Source: Pseudocitrobacter corydidari (lineage in GTDB: Bacteria; Pseudomonadota; Gammaproteobacteria; Enterobacterales; Enterobacteriaceae). From it: a stretch of DNA of 64,000 bases. A program made the translations under genes and the position numbers. Shown in pieces: positions 37,786 through 48,833 of this stretch. The notes under the pieces are model-generated. The model saw nothing but the letters and a program-made list of their open reading frames with translations, was not told the DNA's origin and did no database searches. Numbering within the stretch: the stretch's first letter is position 1; every line of letters starts with the position of its first letter. Location of the stretch: the NCBI RefSeq assembly GCF_021172065.1, contig NZ_CP087880.1:4936583-5000582 (forward strand), read 5' to 3'.

Positions 37786-38919
37786 TCAGTTCGGCAATAA
37801 TTTCAACAGGCTAAACGCCTCCTTCATTCTCTCTTCACTCACCACAAAAGCGCGAAGCTGCTGGCTGTCGTCATAGCCCTGGGCAAGCATGCCCTGCGCG
37901 CTGGTGGCGATGGTCCAGTCCAGATCCTGACGGCGCGTTTCCCCCGCCAGATGCAGCGGCAGATCCGGCGTTTTCACCTTCACCAGCATATGCGGCAGCT
38001 TCAACTCGCCATTCTGGCCGAGCAGATTCTTCGCCAGACACATCGCACTCAACAGAATCGGTTGCAGGAACGGCAGCACGGCGCCGTTGATTTCCGCACA
38101 GTCGCCCAGCGCATAGATATCCGGGTTACTGGTCTGCATCGCGCTGTTGACCTTCACGCCGCGATTGATCTCCACACCCGCGCGACGGGCCAGCGCAGTT
38201 TCCGGGCGCAAGCCGGTGGCGGCGACGACCGCGTCTACTTCAACCTGACGATTACGGTCAAACTGCGCCACAATCCCGGTTGTCGTTTTCGCCAGCGACT
38301 GTAACTGAGTTTTCAGCAGCAGATGCACGCCCATGTCGGTCAGGCGATGTTGCAGGCGGCTGCTCACTTCCGGCGGCATCAGTGACGCCAGAATGCAGGC
38401 GGAGTTATCCACCACCGTCACCGCTTTACCTGCGCGGCTGAAGTCCATCGCCAGCTCGCTGCCAATCAGCCCGCCGCCGATAATCAGTACGCGCTGCGCA
38501 TCACGCAGGGTACTCTGCGCGGCCCCGAATTCCTGCTGGCTGTTGAGGGTCAGCATCAGCTCTTTTCCGGGGACCGGCGGTACAATGGTTGATGCGCCTG
38601 TGGCCAGCACCAGTTTGTCGTAATGCCACTCTCTGTCCTGACTTTTCACCACTTTGGCCTGCGCGTCGATGTCGCTCACCCAGGTTTGCGGAAAGAGATT
38701 CAGGTTGTACTGCTCGGCAAACTCGCCCGCGGTTTGCAGCGTCAGGTCGGCGGCGGTTTGCCCCCGGCTGACGACGTGGCTGAGATCCGGCTTGTTGTAC
38801 TCATCAATGCTGTCGGCGGCAATTAACGTCAGCGGCACGGCAGCATCCTGTTTGCGAATGTTTTTCACCAACTGGCGGGCCGCGAAGCCCGACCCGATGA
38901 TCACGATGCCATTATTCAT
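37786..38919 (-). CDS. norW: NorW, NADH:flavorubredoxin reductase
   Basis: A 377-residue FAD-binding reductase: N-terminal [15 protein letters not shown] (FAD dinucleotide motif), a second Rossmann motif [17 protein letters not shown] near 145 for NADH, and a C-terminal FAD motif YALGDCAEI. It feeds electrons from NADH to the rubredoxin domain of NorV. Overlaps norV by 4 bp. Confidence 0.96.
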   Translation of the reverse strand: MNNGIVIIGSGFAARQLVKNIRKQDAAVPLTLIAADSIDEYNKPDLSHVVSRGQTAADLTLQTAGEFAEQYNLNLFPQTWVSDIDAQAKVVKSQDREWHYDKLVLATGASTIVPPVPGKELMLTLNSQQEFGAAQSTLRDAQRVLIIGGGLIGSELAMDFSRAGKAVTVVDNSACILASLMPPEVSSRLQHRLTDMGVHLLLKTQLQSLAKTTTGIVAQFDRNRQVEVDAVVAATGLRPETALARRAGVEINRGVKVNSAMQTSNPDIYALGDCAEINGAVLPFLQPILLSAMCLAKNLLGQNGELKLPHMLVKVKTPDLPLHLAGETRRQDLDWTIATSAQGMLAQGYDDSQQLRAFVVSEERMKEAFSLLKLLPN

Positions 38920-40364
38920 TTTGCCTCCGTGGCCAGTACGTCGAAGACGTCTTTACCCAGTGAACATTCCGGGCACAGGAAGTTGTCTGGCACGTCGCTC
39001 CACGGCGTACCTGGCTGAACATCCTGGTTCGGCTCGCCTTTTGCCGGATCGTAAATCCACTGGCAGACGCTGCACTGCATGCTTGGGCCGAGATCGGCGG
39101 CTGCCGCTGCGGCACAGGCGCACTCTTCCTGCGCGGTTGTCGCTTTGGCGCTCACCTCTGGCAGCGGCGCAAGCGCCCACTGGCGGGCGATTTCCCGACC
39201 GTGTTCGCGACACACTTCCAGCGCGTCGAAGTCCGGGCGCCATTTGGCTTTCAGGCTCAGCGACATTTCAAAACCGGCATCCTGAAGGCGGGTAGAAAGA
39301 CGGTCAACCGCGCCGCCGCTCCAGCCGTGTGAACCGAACGCGCTGGCGCGTTTGTTACGGAAACGCAGGCCCGTCAGCTCTTCTACCAGGCCGGCAATTT
39401 TCGGCATCATCACGTTGTTCATGGTTGAAGTACCGACCAGCACGCCTTTAGAACGGAAAACATTGGTCAGGATTTCGTTTTTATCGCTGCGGGCGACGTT
39501 GAAGATTTTCACCGCCACGCGTGGGTCAACTTCGTTGATGCCCTGAGCAATCGCGTCCGCCATCATGCGGGTGTTGTTCGACATGGTGTCGTAGAAAATA
39601 GTGATGCGGTCTTCCTGATAATCGGCCGCCCATTTCAGATACAGTTCAACGATTTGCGTTGGATTGTCACGCCATACCACCCCGTGGGAGGTGGCAATCA
39701 TATCGACCGGCAGGTTGAAGCCGAGGATCTCGGTGATTTTTGGCGTTACCAGGCGGCTAAACGGCGTCAGGATATTGGCGTAGTAGCGCTGGCACTGTTC
39801 AAACAGTTCGGTCTGATCCACTTCGTCGTTGAACAGACGTTCGTCGCAATAGTGCTGGCCGAAGGCGTCGTTACTGAACAGAACCGCGTCGCCAGTCATG
39901 TAGGTCATCATGCTGTCCGGCCAGTGCAGCATCGGGGTTTCAACGAAGATCAATTGTTTGCCGTTACCGATGTCCAGGCTGTCGCCGGTTTTCACCGTAT
40001 GGAAATTCCATTCCGGATGGTGGTGGTGGCCGTTGATGGAATCAATGGCGTTGGTAGTGCAGTAAATGGGCGTGTTCGGGATGTAAGACATCAGCTCGGT
40101 CAGCGCACCGGCGTGGTCTTCTTCTGCGTGGTTGATAATAATGTAATCGATGTCGTTCAGGTCGATTTCGCTGCGCAGGTTCTGCACGAATTCGCGGCTG
40201 AATTTATGGTCAACGGTGTCGATCAGGACATTTTTACCTTCACGGATCAGATAGCTGTTGTAGCTGCTACCGCGCAGCGTTTTGTATTCGGTACCGTGAA
40301 AATCACGCACTTCCCAGTCCCGTTGGCCAACCCAATGAATGTTATTTTTAACCAGAATAGACAT
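38916..40364 (-). CDS. norV: NorV, anaerobic nitric oxide reductase flavorubredoxin
   Basis: A 482-residue enzyme: N-terminal diiron metallo-beta-lactamase domain (NHAEEDHAG with His79, Glu81, Asp83, His84-type ligands), flavodoxin domain ([16 protein letters not shown], near 260), and C-terminal rubredoxin ([13 protein letters not shown]...CPECSLG). It reduces NO to N2O under anoxic conditions. ATG 40364 after GAGGTTGCT is chosen; upstream in-frame codons lie in the promoter region. Confidence 0.97.
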   Translation of the reverse strand: MSILVKNNIHWVGQRDWEVRDFHGTEYKTLRGSSYNSYLIREGKNVLIDTVDHKFSREFVQNLRSEIDLNDIDYIIINHAEEDHAGALTELMSYIPNTPIYCTTNAIDSINGHHHHPEWNFHTVKTGDSLDIGNGKQLIFVETPMLHWPDSMMTYMTGDAVLFSNDAFGQHYCDERLFNDEVDQTELFEQCQRYYANILTPFSRLVTPKITEILGFNLPVDMIATSHGVVWRDNPTQIVELYLKWAADYQEDRITIFYDTMSNNTRMMADAIAQGINEVDPRVAVKIFNVARSDKNEILTNVFRSKGVLVGTSTMNNVMMPKIAGLVEELTGLRFRNKRASAFGSHGWSGGAVDRLSTRLQDAGFEMSLSLKAKWRPDFDALEVCREHGREIARQWALAPLPEVSAKATTAQEECACAAAAAADLGPSMQCSVCQWIYDPAKGEPNQDVQPGTPWSDVPDNFLCPECSLGKDVFDVLATEAK

Positions 40365-40412
40365 AGCAACCTCAATCAAATGCAGTGTTTTTAAAAAAGA
40401 TGTATTGCTTAT

Positions 40413-40428
40413 TGCAGGTTGCGTGCCA
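40413..40428 (-). promoter_or_regulatory. Sigma-54 promoter of norVW
   Basis: The minus strand reads TGGCACGCAACCTGCA, a near-consensus -24/-12 element, 49 bp before norV. Confidence 0.88.
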
Positions 40429-40482
40429 ACTTTATAACTTATTGTTTTATATGTTTTTAATAATTTACCGTGCATTTTTGTT

Positions 40483-40538
40483 GTCAAAATGACTGTTACT
40501 AATACTGTCAATATGACAATATGCATTGTCAAAAAGAC
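40483..40538. promoter_or_regulatory. Three NorR enhancer sites
   Basis: GTCAAAATGAC (40483-40493), GTCAATATGAC (40507-40517) and GTCAAAAAGAC (40528-40538) match the GT(N7)AC-type NorR sites; three sites at this position are known to be needed in E. coli. Confidence 0.88.
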
Positions 40539-40550
40539 AATGAGGTCATC

Positions 40551-42071
40551 ATGAGTTTTTCGGTCGACGTGCTGGCGGGTATCGCCATCCAGTTGCAAAG
40601 CGGGGTTGGGCATCAGGACCGCTTTCAGCGCTTAATCACCACCCTGCGTCAGGTGCTGGAGTGCGATGCTTCGGCGCTGCTGCGCTACGATGCGCGGCAA
40701 TTTATCCCGCTGGCAATCGACGGACTGGCGCAGGATGTGCTGGGGCGTCGCTTTACCCTGGAAGGGCACCCGCGGCTGGAAGCTATCGCCCGCGCCGGTG
40801 ATGTCGTCCGTTTCCCCGCAGACAGCGATTTGCCCGATCCCTACGATGGGCTAATCCCCGGCCAGGAGAGCCTGAAAGTGCATGCCTGCGTCGGCCTGCC
40901 GCTGTTTGCCGGGCAAAACCTGATTGGCGCGTTGACGCTCGATGCGATGGAGCCGGAGCAGTTTGATGTTTTCAGCGATGAAGAGCTGCGACTGATATCC
41001 GCGCTGGCCGCCGGAGCGCTGAGCAACGCGCTGTTGATTGAACAGCTTGAAAGCCAGAATATGCTGCCAGGCGCGCCCGCCGCGTTTGAGCCGGTGGCCA
41101 ATACCGACATGATTGGCCTGTCGCCGAACATGATGCAGTTGAAAAAAGAGATAGAAATCGTCGCGGCGTCCGATCTCAACGTACTGATCAGCGGTGAAAC
41201 GGGCACCGGGAAAGAGCTGGTGGCGAAATCGATTCATGAGGGTTCTCCGCGTGCGGCTAACCCGCTGGTCTATCTCAACTGTGCGGCGCTGCCCGAAAGC
41301 GTGGCGGAAAGTGAACTATTCGGCCACGTGAAAGGTGCGTTTACCGGGGCAATCAGCAACCGTAGCGGTAAGTTTGAAATGGCCGATAACGGTACGCTGT
41401 TCCTCGATGAAATTGGCGAGCTGTCGCTGGCGTTGCAGGCCAAGCTGCTGCGCGTGTTGCAGTATGGCGATATTCAGCGCGTCGGCGATGACCGTAGCCT
41501 GCGGGTCGATGTGCGCGTGCTGGCGGCGACCAACCGCGACCTGCGCGAAGAGGTGCTGGCCGGACGTTTTCGTGCCGATCTGTTCCATCGCCTGAGCGTC
41601 TTCCCACTTTCCGTACCACCGCTGCGTGAACGTGGTGATGACGTGGTGCTGCTGGCGGGCTATTTCTGCGAACAGTGTCGATTGCGTCTTGGGCTGTCCC
41701 GCGTGATTTTAAGCTCCGGGGCGAGGGCGCATTTGCTGAGTTATGGCTGGCCGGGCAACGTGCGTGAGCTGGAACATGCCGTGCATCGCGCGGTGGTGCT
41801 GGCGCGCGCAACGCGCAGCGGTGGCGAAGTGATTCTGGAAGCGCAGCATTTTGCGTTTGAAGAGAGCGTGGTTGCGCCCGTTCAGGAAAGTGAAGCGCCA
41901 GCGTTACCCGCGTGTCACAACCTGCGTGACGCGACCGAACATTTCCAGCGTGAGATGATCCGTCAGGCGCTGTCGCAAAACAACAATAACTGGGCGGCCA
42001 GCGCGCGGGCGCTGGAGACAGACGTCGCCAACCTGCATCGGCTGGCGAAACGTCTGGGAATGAAGGATTAA
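40551..42071 (+). CDS. norR: NorR, NO-sensing sigma-54 activator
   Basis: A 506-residue activator. The GAF domain (about 1-170) binds a mononuclear iron that senses NO; the AAA+ domain has [17 protein letters not shown] (near 214), GAFTGA and [11 protein letters not shown]; the C-terminal helix-turn-helix ([24 protein letters not shown]) binds the three sites upstream. ATG 40551 follows GAGG; it fits the E. coli start. Divergent from norVW. Confidence 0.97.
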   Translation: MSFSVDVLAGIAIQLQSGVGHQDRFQRLITTLRQVLECDASALLRYDARQFIPLAIDGLAQDVLGRRFTLEGHPRLEAIARAGDVVRFPADSDLPDPYDGLIPGQESLKVHACVGLPLFAGQNLIGALTLDAMEPEQFDVFSDEELRLISALAAGALSNALLIEQLESQNMLPGAPAAFEPVANTDMIGLSPNMMQLKKEIEIVAASDLNVLISGETGTGKELVAKSIHEGSPRAANPLVYLNCAALPESVAESELFGHVKGAFTGAISNRSGKFEMADNGTLFLDEIGELSLALQAKLLRVLQYGDIQRVGDDRSLRVDVRVLAATNRDLREEVLAGRFRADLFHRLSVFPLSVPPLRERGDDVVLLAGYFCEQCRLRLGLSRVILSSGARAHLLSYGWPGNVRELEHAVHRAVVLARATRSGGEVILEAQHFAFEESVVAPVQESEAPALPACHNLRDATEHFQREMIRQALSQNNNNWAASARALETDVANLHRLAKRLGMKD

Positions 42072-43042
42072 AGAATTCCGGCCTGATAAAAGTTTTGCAG
42101 GTTGATCGCGCCAACCAGTTGGCCGTGGTCATCCACCACCGGTGCGGCGCTGATTTTTTTCTTCATCAGTTGTTCTTTGGCATCAATGGCGCGGCTCTGG
42201 GCATTCAGCGTGGTGCCGTTCACCGTCATCGCCAGGCTCACGTTATCCGCCAGCGCGCCGCCGCCAACCAGCCAGCGGCGCAGGTCACCGTCGGTAAACA
42301 CGCCTTTCACCTGTAGCTGCTCATCGCATACGGCAACCAGGCCCAGCCCGGTGCGGCTCAGTTCAAGCATCGCATCCATGATACTGGCGTGGATGCTCAC
42401 CTGCGGCACCTCGGTATCGCGGCGCATCAGATGATGTACTTTATTCAGTAAGCGTGCGCCCAGCGCGCCAGCCGGATGCGAACGGGCAAAATCTTCCTCA
42501 TTGAAACCGCGCGCCTGCATCACGGCCATCGCCAGCGCATCGCCCATCATCAGCGTATTCACGGTGCTGGACGTGGGGGCCAGACGCATCGGGCAGGCTT
42601 CGCGCTCGACGGAAATATCCAGCACCGCTTTTGCCGCTAACCCCAACGGCGAGTGGGATTTTCCGGTCATCGCCAGCAGAACAACGGATTTTTCTTCCAG
42701 ACGCGGGATGATGAGATCCAGCTCTTTCGCGCCGCCGGAGTAGGAGATAAAGAGCATCACATCCTGACTTTCTACCATACCGAGATCGCCGTGCAGCGCC
42801 TCTGCCGGATGAACAAAGAACGCGGGTGTACCGGTGCTGGCGAAGGTTGCGGCGAGTTTTTTACCGATATGGCCCGATTTACCGATACCGGAAACAATCA
42901 GTTTGCCTTTGCAATTAATGATGGCTTCGGCGGCTTTGATAAAGTCATCACCCAGGCGGTCCGGCAGCTGACTAGCTTCCTGAAGTTCCAGCATCAGCGT
43001 TTGACGGCCCGCTTCCAGTAAAAAATTGTTATCCGCAATCAT
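42068..43042 (-). CDS. gutQ: GutQ (SrlQ), D-arabinose 5-phosphate isomerase
   Basis: A 324-residue isomerase (ribulose 5-P to arabinose 5-P) with an N-terminal SIS domain ([24 protein letters not shown]) and two C-terminal CBS domains (about 205-320). It is the last gene of the srl (glucitol) operon in E. coli, but here no other srl gene is present. Start ATG 43042 is preferred to 43060 for its AGGA upstream and fit to E. coli GutQ. It may still support KDO synthesis. Confidence 0.93.
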   Translation of the reverse strand: MIADNNFLLEAGRQTLMLELQEASQLPDRLGDDFIKAAEAIINCKGKLIVSGIGKSGHIGKKLAATFASTGTPAFFVHPAEALHGDLGMVESQDVMLFISYSGGAKELDLIIPRLEEKSVVLLAMTGKSHSPLGLAAKAVLDISVEREACPMRLAPTSSTVNTLMMGDALAMAVMQARGFNEEDFARSHPAGALGARLLNKVHHLMRRDTEVPQVSIHASIMDAMLELSRTGLGLVAVCDEQLQVKGVFTDGDLRRWLVGGGALADNVSLAMTVNGTTLNAQSRAIDAKEQLMKKKISAAPVVDDHGQLVGAINLQNFYQAGIL

Positions 43043-43162
43043 GGCGTTGCATCCTGTCATTTTTGTATGTCATAGGTGTAGGGATCGGCGTTCACCGACG
43101 TGCGGCGTAAGGGTACTGATTTCGTGCCCCCAATACCAATAGCGCGATCAAGGTCTGGGCGT

Positions 43163-43187
43163 TTCGCTTAGGGCGAAGTTTTTTCTC
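43163..43187 (+). terminator. Terminator-like hairpin between gutQ and mltB
   Basis: TTCGC-TTAGG-GCGAA followed by G and six T reads as a plus-strand terminator, though no annotated plus-strand gene ends here. The 229-bp gap 43043-43271 otherwise holds the divergent leaders of gutQ and mltB. Confidence 0.45.
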
Positions 43188-43271
43188 TGCGATACGTGAA
43201 GGCGCTTCCTTGAGGCGTTGCGATTGCTTTACCATAATTACCTCTTGCCGATATTGTTAAATGGATGTCCC

Positions 43272-44351
43272 ATGTTGAAGCGTCGTTATATCGCCTTACT
43301 CCCCCTGTGTGTCCTGCTCGCTGCCTGTAGCAGCAAACCGAAAACCGCCGCCGCACCGGCAACGGCTGGCACGCCATCCGGCGGCTTCCTGCTGGAGCCG
43401 CAGCACAATGCGCTGATCCCAACCGGTGATTTCGCCAATAACCCGGCGGCAGAGCAGTTCATCGATAAGATGGTGAGCAAGCACGGCTTTGATCGACAAC
43501 AGCTGCACGAAATTCTCTCCCAGGCGAAGCGTCTTGATTACGTACTGCGTCTGATGGATCGCCAGGCACCGACCGGCCTGCCGCCGAGTGGGCCAAACGG
43601 TGCGTGGCTGCGTTATCGCAAACAGTTTATTACTCCGGACAACGTTCAAAACGGCGTGGCGTTCTGGAATCAACATGAAGCGGCGCTGAAACGCGCATGG
43701 CAGGTGTACGGCGTGCCGCCGGAAATTATCGTCGGTATTATTGGCGTTGAAACCCGCTGGGGCCGCGTGATGGGCAAAACCCGTATCCTCGATGCGCTGG
43801 CGACGCTCTCCTTTAACTACCCGCGCCGCGCGGAGTATTTCTCCGGCGAGCTGGAAACCTTCCTGCTGATGGCGCGTGATGAAAGCGATGACCCGCTGGA
43901 TCTGAAAGGTTCCTTCGCAGGCGCAATGGGTTACGGCCAGTTTATGCCGTCCTCTTACAAACAGTATGCTGTTGATTTTAATGGCGACGGCCACATCAAC
44001 CTGTGGGATCCGGAAGATGCCATCGGCAGCGTGGCGAACTACTTTAAACAGCACGGTTGGGTGAAGGGCGACCAGGTGGCGGTGCAGGCGATGGGCCAGG
44101 CGCCGGGGCTGGAAAACGGCTTTAAAACCAAATACAGCGTGTCGCAGCTTGCTGCCGCAGGTCTGACGCCGATGAATTCACTGGGTAACCATCAGCAGGC
44201 CAGCCTGCTGCGTCTGGATGTCGGCACCGGTTATCAGTACTGGTACGGCTTGCCGAACTTCTACACCATCACCCGCTACAACCACAGCACGCACTATGCG
44301 ATGGCTGTCTGGCAGCTTGGTCAGGCCGTCGCGCTGGCTCGCGTTCAGTAA
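43272..44351 (+). CDS. mltB: MltB, membrane-bound lytic murein transglycosylase B
   Basis: A 359-residue outer-membrane lipoprotein that cuts the glycan strand of peptidoglycan, forming 1,6-anhydromuramic acid ends. Lipobox LLAAC places the lipidated Cys at 19; the catalytic Glu is in IIGVETRWGRV. It lines up with E. coli MltB from MLKRRYI onward, which fixes ATG 43272. Confidence 0.96.
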   Translation: MLKRRYIALLPLCVLLAACSSKPKTAAAPATAGTPSGGFLLEPQHNALIPTGDFANNPAAEQFIDKMVSKHGFDRQQLHEILSQAKRLDYVLRLMDRQAPTGLPPSGPNGAWLRYRKQFITPDNVQNGVAFWNQHEAALKRAWQVYGVPPEIIVGIIGVETRWGRVMGKTRILDALATLSFNYPRRAEYFSGELETFLLMARDESDDPLDLKGSFAGAMGYGQFMPSSYKQYAVDFNGDGHINLWDPEDAIGSVANYFKQHGWVKGDQVAVQAMGQAPGLENGFKTKYSVSQLAAAGLTPMNSLGNHQQASLLRLDVGTGYQYWYGLPNFYTITRYNHSTHYAMAVWQLGQAVALARVQ

Positions 44352-44359
44352 TCCCGCTT

Positions 44360-44379
44360 CCCCTCCCGTTCGGGAGGGG
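44360..44379 (+). terminator. Terminator of mltB
   Basis: CCCCTCCCG-TT-CGGGAGGGG, then ATTTACATTT, eight bases after the mltB stop. Confidence 0.75.
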
Positions 44380-44444
44380 ATTTACATTTCGATACACCCT
44401 CAGGCGCTGACAAGGATTTACATTCATCTGCTCGCTGTTTATTG

Positions 44445-44460
44445 TTATGTTATAACATAA
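44445..44460. promoter_or_regulatory. Zur-like palindrome before the metal transporter
   Basis: TTATGTTATAACATAA is a perfect 16-bp palindrome with the TGTTATA/TATAACA half-sites of Zur boxes, though the halves are closer together than in the znuABC site. It lies 17 bp before the first gene of the transporter operon. Confidence 0.5.
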
Positions 44461-44477
44461 TGATTGGGGTGCTGTTG

Positions 44478-44585
44478 ATGTCATCTTCGCTTTTTTCTCT
44501 CTCCAGCCTGAGGCGGCTGGCAGCCGTTTGTGTGCTGCTGGCGTTTATCTGGCTGGTCGCCTGGTGGGCGGTATCGCTGCCATGA
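44478..44585 (+). CDS. 35-residue single-helix membrane microprotein
   Basis: ATG 44478 (GGGGTG seven bases upstream) opens a 35-codon frame: a short Ser-rich N-terminus, SLRRLA, then one hydrophobic helix (AVCVLLAFIWLVAWWAV) ending SLP. Its TGA overlaps the ATG of the ABC ATPase gene (ATGA at 44582-44585), a sign of coupled translation. The basic Arg pair before the helix suggests a cytoplasmic N-terminus. It is probably a small partner of the transporter; no family recognised. Confidence 0.6.
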   Translation: MSSSLFSLSSLRRLAAVCVLLAFIWLVAWWAVSLP

Positions 44586-45235
44586 TTGTTCTGAACAACC
44601 TTTGTGTCGGCTATGACGGCGAGGCGATTGCGCCGCCCGTCGATGGACGCATTACGCGTGGCAGCCTGATGGCTATCGTCGGTGAGAATGGTTGCGGTAA
44701 ATCGACGCTGCTAAAAACCCTCGCCGGATTTATTCCTCCTGTCAGTGGGCGTGTGCACTGGCAGACGCGACGCCCGGTTATTGGTTGGCTGGCGCAGCGA
44801 CAGCTGATGGATCAGCAATTTCCCTTAACGGTGCAGGACGTCGTGTGTCAGGGCGCGTGGCCGCGCATCTCATTGTGCTTCGGCATTGATCGGGTGGTGC
44901 GCCGACGCGTAGCTGACGCGCTGGAAAGGGTAGGGTTGATTTCACTGGCGAAAACACCGATTGCCAGCTTATCCGGTGGCCAGTTTCAGCGCATGCTTTT
45001 TGCTCGCATCCTCGTTCAGCAGGCCCCGCTGGTGATGCTGGATGAACCCTTTACCGGCGTCGATGAAACGACAACGGAGATGCTGATGTCGCTCATCCTT
45101 GATATGCAGCGGCACGGGCAAACGGTACTGGCGGTCCTGCATGACAGCGAAAAAGTGGCGCGCTTTTTTCCACAGGTGCTTGAGCTGGGCGGCGTGCGCG
45201 CAATATCCCCGATGTTACCCGCGAGGTCAGCATGA
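44582..45235 (+). CDS. Metal ABC transporter ATPase (zinc/manganese type)
   Basis: A 217-residue ATP-binding subunit: Walker A VGENGCGKST, signature LSGGQFQRM, Walker B PLVMLDEPF, and H-loop AVLHDSEKVA. ATG 44582 is chosen over an upstream GTG because of the ATGA overlap with the microprotein and because homology begins at IVLNNLCVGYDG. It overlaps the permease gene by 4 bp. With the next two genes it forms a binding-protein-dependent transporter of the cluster A-I (Zn/Mn) family. Confidence 0.88.
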   Translation: MIVLNNLCVGYDGEAIAPPVDGRITRGSLMAIVGENGCGKSTLLKTLAGFIPPVSGRVHWQTRRPVIGWLAQRQLMDQQFPLTVQDVVCQGAWPRISLCFGIDRVVRRRVADALERVGLISLAKTPIASLSGGQFQRMLFARILVQQAPLVMLDEPFTGVDETTTEMLMSLILDMQRHGQTVLAVLHDSEKVARFFPQVLELGGVRAISPMLPARSA

Positions 45236-46095
45236 TCTGGCACACCTTTTTTCAACCGTTTATCGAATTTGGTTTTATGCGCCGCGCGCTGATGGTGTGC
45301 CTCGCGCTTTCACTCAGCACGACGCTGCTCGGCGTATTTCTCCTGTTGCGGCGAATGAGCTTAATGGGCGATGCGCTGTCGCACGCCATTCTTCCCGGTG
45401 TTGCTGTGGGCTATTTAATGAATGGAATGTCATTGCTGGCAATGACGATCGGCGGTTTCGTGGCAGGGATCGCCGTGGCGCTGGGGGCGGGGTGGGTAAG
45501 TCGCCGCACGCTTCTGAAAGAAGATGCCAGCTTTGCCGGATTTTATCTGGGCTCTCTGGCGCTGGGCGTAACGCTGGTGTCGCTGCGCGGCTCAAACGTC
45601 GATCTGCTGCATCTGCTGTTCGGTTCGATTCTGGCGGTGGATGGGCCGTCTGCACTGTTTGTCGCGCTGGTGGCCAGCATCACGCTGATCGCGCTGGCGG
45701 TGTGCTATCGCGGCCTGGTGGTTGAAGCGTTCGACAGCAGTTGGCTACAGGTGAATGCACGCTGGCTGCCCTCAGCGCTGCACGGATTGTTCCTCGCGCT
45801 GCTGGTGCTGAATCTGGTGGCCGGGTTTCAGGTGCTGGGTACGTTGATGGCGGTGGGCGTGATGATGCTGCCCGCGATAGCGGCCCGCTGCTGGGCGCAA
45901 ACGCTGCCAACCATGCTCGGGCTGGCGGGGCTTTGCGGCGTACTTTGCGCCTGGATAGGGCTGAGCCTGTCGTGGGCGGCGAGTCTGCCTACCGGGCCGG
46001 CTATTGTACTGACCGCCAGCCTGGTTTTTCTTTTTTCACTAATTTTTGGCACGCGCAGCAGGCTGGCCTATCGCCTGCGGGCGCTTTTTAACTGA
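45232..46095 (+). CDS. Metal ABC transporter permease
   Basis: A 287-residue integral membrane protein of the ZnuB/MntB (ABC-3) family, with about eight helices; RRMSLMGDALSHAILPGVAVGYL is the family signature that contacts the ATPase. Overlaps the ATPase gene by 4 bp; the binding-protein gene starts 9 bp after its stop. Confidence 0.9.
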   Translation: MIWHTFFQPFIEFGFMRRALMVCLALSLSTTLLGVFLLLRRMSLMGDALSHAILPGVAVGYLMNGMSLLAMTIGGFVAGIAVALGAGWVSRRTLLKEDASFAGFYLGSLALGVTLVSLRGSNVDLLHLLFGSILAVDGPSALFVALVASITLIALAVCYRGLVVEAFDSSWLQVNARWLPSALHGLFLALLVLNLVAGFQVLGTLMAVGVMMLPAIAARCWAQTLPTMLGLAGLCGVLCAWIGLSLSWAASLPTGPAIVLTASLVFLFSLIFGTRSRLAYRLRALFN

Positions 46096-46104
46096 GGGGA
46101 TGCT

Positions 46105-46983
46105 ATGAAAATGAAGAGGGTTATTTTGGCGCTGGCGTTGGGGTTAATCGCGCAGGGCGCAATGGCGAAAACGCTCAATGTCGTCACCAGTTTTTCGGTG
46201 CTGGGCGATATCACGCAGCAGGTTGGCGGCGATGCGGTGAAGGTAACGACGCTGGTGGGGCCGGACGGCGATCCGCATACTTTTGAGCCATCGCCGAAAG
46301 AGAGCGCGTTGCTGAGTAAAGCGGATGTGGTGGTGGTGAACGGTCTGGGGCTGGAAGGATGGATTGACCGATTAGTCAAAGCGTCCGGGTTTAAAGGGAA
46401 ACTGGTTGTTGCCTCTCAGGGCGTCGCCACGCAAACGCTGGAAGAGGATGGACAAACGGTGACGGACCCACACGCCTGGAATAACGTGGCGAACGGCGTT
46501 ATTTATGCGCAGAACATTACCGAGGGCCTCGCTAAAGCGGACCCGCAGGACGCCAGCCTAATTAAAGCCCGCGGTGCGAAATATGTGGATGATCTCCGGG
46601 CGCTCGATAGCTGGGTCAAGCAGCGTTTTAGCCCCATTCCGCGCGAGAAGCGTAAGGTGCTGACCAGCCACGATGCGTTCGGCTATTTTGCCAAAGCGTA
46701 TCAGGTGGACTTCCTTTCGCCGCAGGGGCTGTCATCAGAAAGCGAAGCGAACGCGGCGGAGGTAGGCGCATTGATTAAACAAATCAAAGCCGATGGGGTA
46801 CACACCTGGTTTATGGAAAATCAGCTCGACCCGCGACTGGTTAAGCAGATTGCGTCCGCAACCGGAGCGCAGGCAGGCGGCGAGCTTTATCCGGAAGCGT
46901 TATCGAAGCCGGGCGGCGTGGCGGACAGCTATGTGAAGATGGTGCGGCATAACGTAGATACTATTGTGAAAAGCATGGAGTAA
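46105..46983 (+). CDS. Periplasmic metal-binding protein (ZnuA/MntA family)
   Basis: A 292-residue binding protein with signal peptide MKMKRVILALALGLIAQGAMA. Likely metal ligands: His in GDPHTFEPS, His in TDPHAWNN, His in LTSHDAFGYF and Asp in the C-terminal part; there is no long His-rich loop as in ZnuA. The set suggests zinc or manganese; the Zur-like palindrome favours zinc. GAGGGG precedes the ATG. Confidence 0.88.
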   Translation: MKMKRVILALALGLIAQGAMAKTLNVVTSFSVLGDITQQVGGDAVKVTTLVGPDGDPHTFEPSPKESALLSKADVVVVNGLGLEGWIDRLVKASGFKGKLVVASQGVATQTLEEDGQTVTDPHAWNNVANGVIYAQNITEGLAKADPQDASLIKARGAKYVDDLRALDSWVKQRFSPIPREKRKVLTSHDAFGYFAKAYQVDFLSPQGLSSESEANAAEVGALIKQIKADGVHTWFMENQLDPRLVKQIASATGAQAGGELYPEALSKPGGVADSYVKMVRHNVDTIVKSME

Positions 46984-46994
46984 TGAATCATGTC

Positions 46995-47014
46995 CCCCCG
47001 CTCTCAGTCGGGGG
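46995..47014 (+). terminator. Terminator of the metal transporter operon
   Basis: CCCCCG-CTCTCAGT-CGGGGG followed by ATTTTC, 12 bp after the stop codon. Confidence 0.7.
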
Positions 47015-47120
47015 ATTTTCCGCTTTTTCTGAACCCCCCTCGTAAAATCGACACCTCGCCCCCATCTGTGTTGGGAAAGTGCTATCTTGTCCGACAGATA
47101 TCTACCTGACAGGAGTGGTG

Positions 47121-47614
47121 ATGACTGACAGCGAATTATTTCAACTGAGCGAAAAGGTCGGGCAGGCGCTGAAAGCGCAGGGCGCAACGGTAACCGCGGC
47201 AGAATCCTGCACTGGTGGCTGGATTGCCAAAACCCTGACCGATGTCGCGGGAAGCTCCGCGTGGTTTGAGCGCGGCTTTGTCACCTATAGCAATGAAGCC
47301 AAATCACAAATGATTGGCGTCAGCGCGGTGACGCTGGAACAGCATGGCGCGGTCAGCGAACCGGTCGTGGTCGAAATGGCCGTGGGCGCATTGCGGGCTG
47401 CGCGCGCCTCTTATGCGGTATCGGTCAGCGGCATCGCCGGGCCAGATGGCGGCAGCGATGAGAAGCCCGTCGGTACCGTGTGGTTTGGCGTGGCAAGCGC
47501 GACCGGGCAGGGCGTCACCCAGCGTGAATGCTTTGCGGGCGACCGGGAATCGGTGCGTCGACAGGCCACGGCATTTGCCTTGCAACTGCTCTGGCAACAA
47601 TTTCTACAAAACAC

Positions 47615-47618
<4 letters not shown>
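47121..47618 (+). CDS. pncC: PncC, nicotinamide-nucleotide amidase
   Basis: A 165-residue CinA C-terminal-domain protein (YgaD in E. coli) that turns NMN into nicotinate mononucleotide in pyridine nucleotide recycling. The family motif TAAESCTGGWIA and SVSGIAGPDGGS are present. ATG 47121 follows AGGAG. It sits directly upstream of recA, as in E. coli. Confidence 0.95.
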
Positions 47619-48763
<1,145 letters not shown>

Positions 48764-48784
48764 TAACCTCTCATCAGAAAACAG

Positions 48785-48810
48785 AAGGGCTGCCGATGCA
48801 GCCCTTTTTT
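48785..48810 (+). terminator. recA terminator
   Basis: AAGGGCTGC-CGAT-GCAGCCCTT followed by T-run; partial read-through would reach recX. Confidence 0.9.
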
Positions 48811-48833
48811 GCATTTAAACGACCGGGAGGGTT

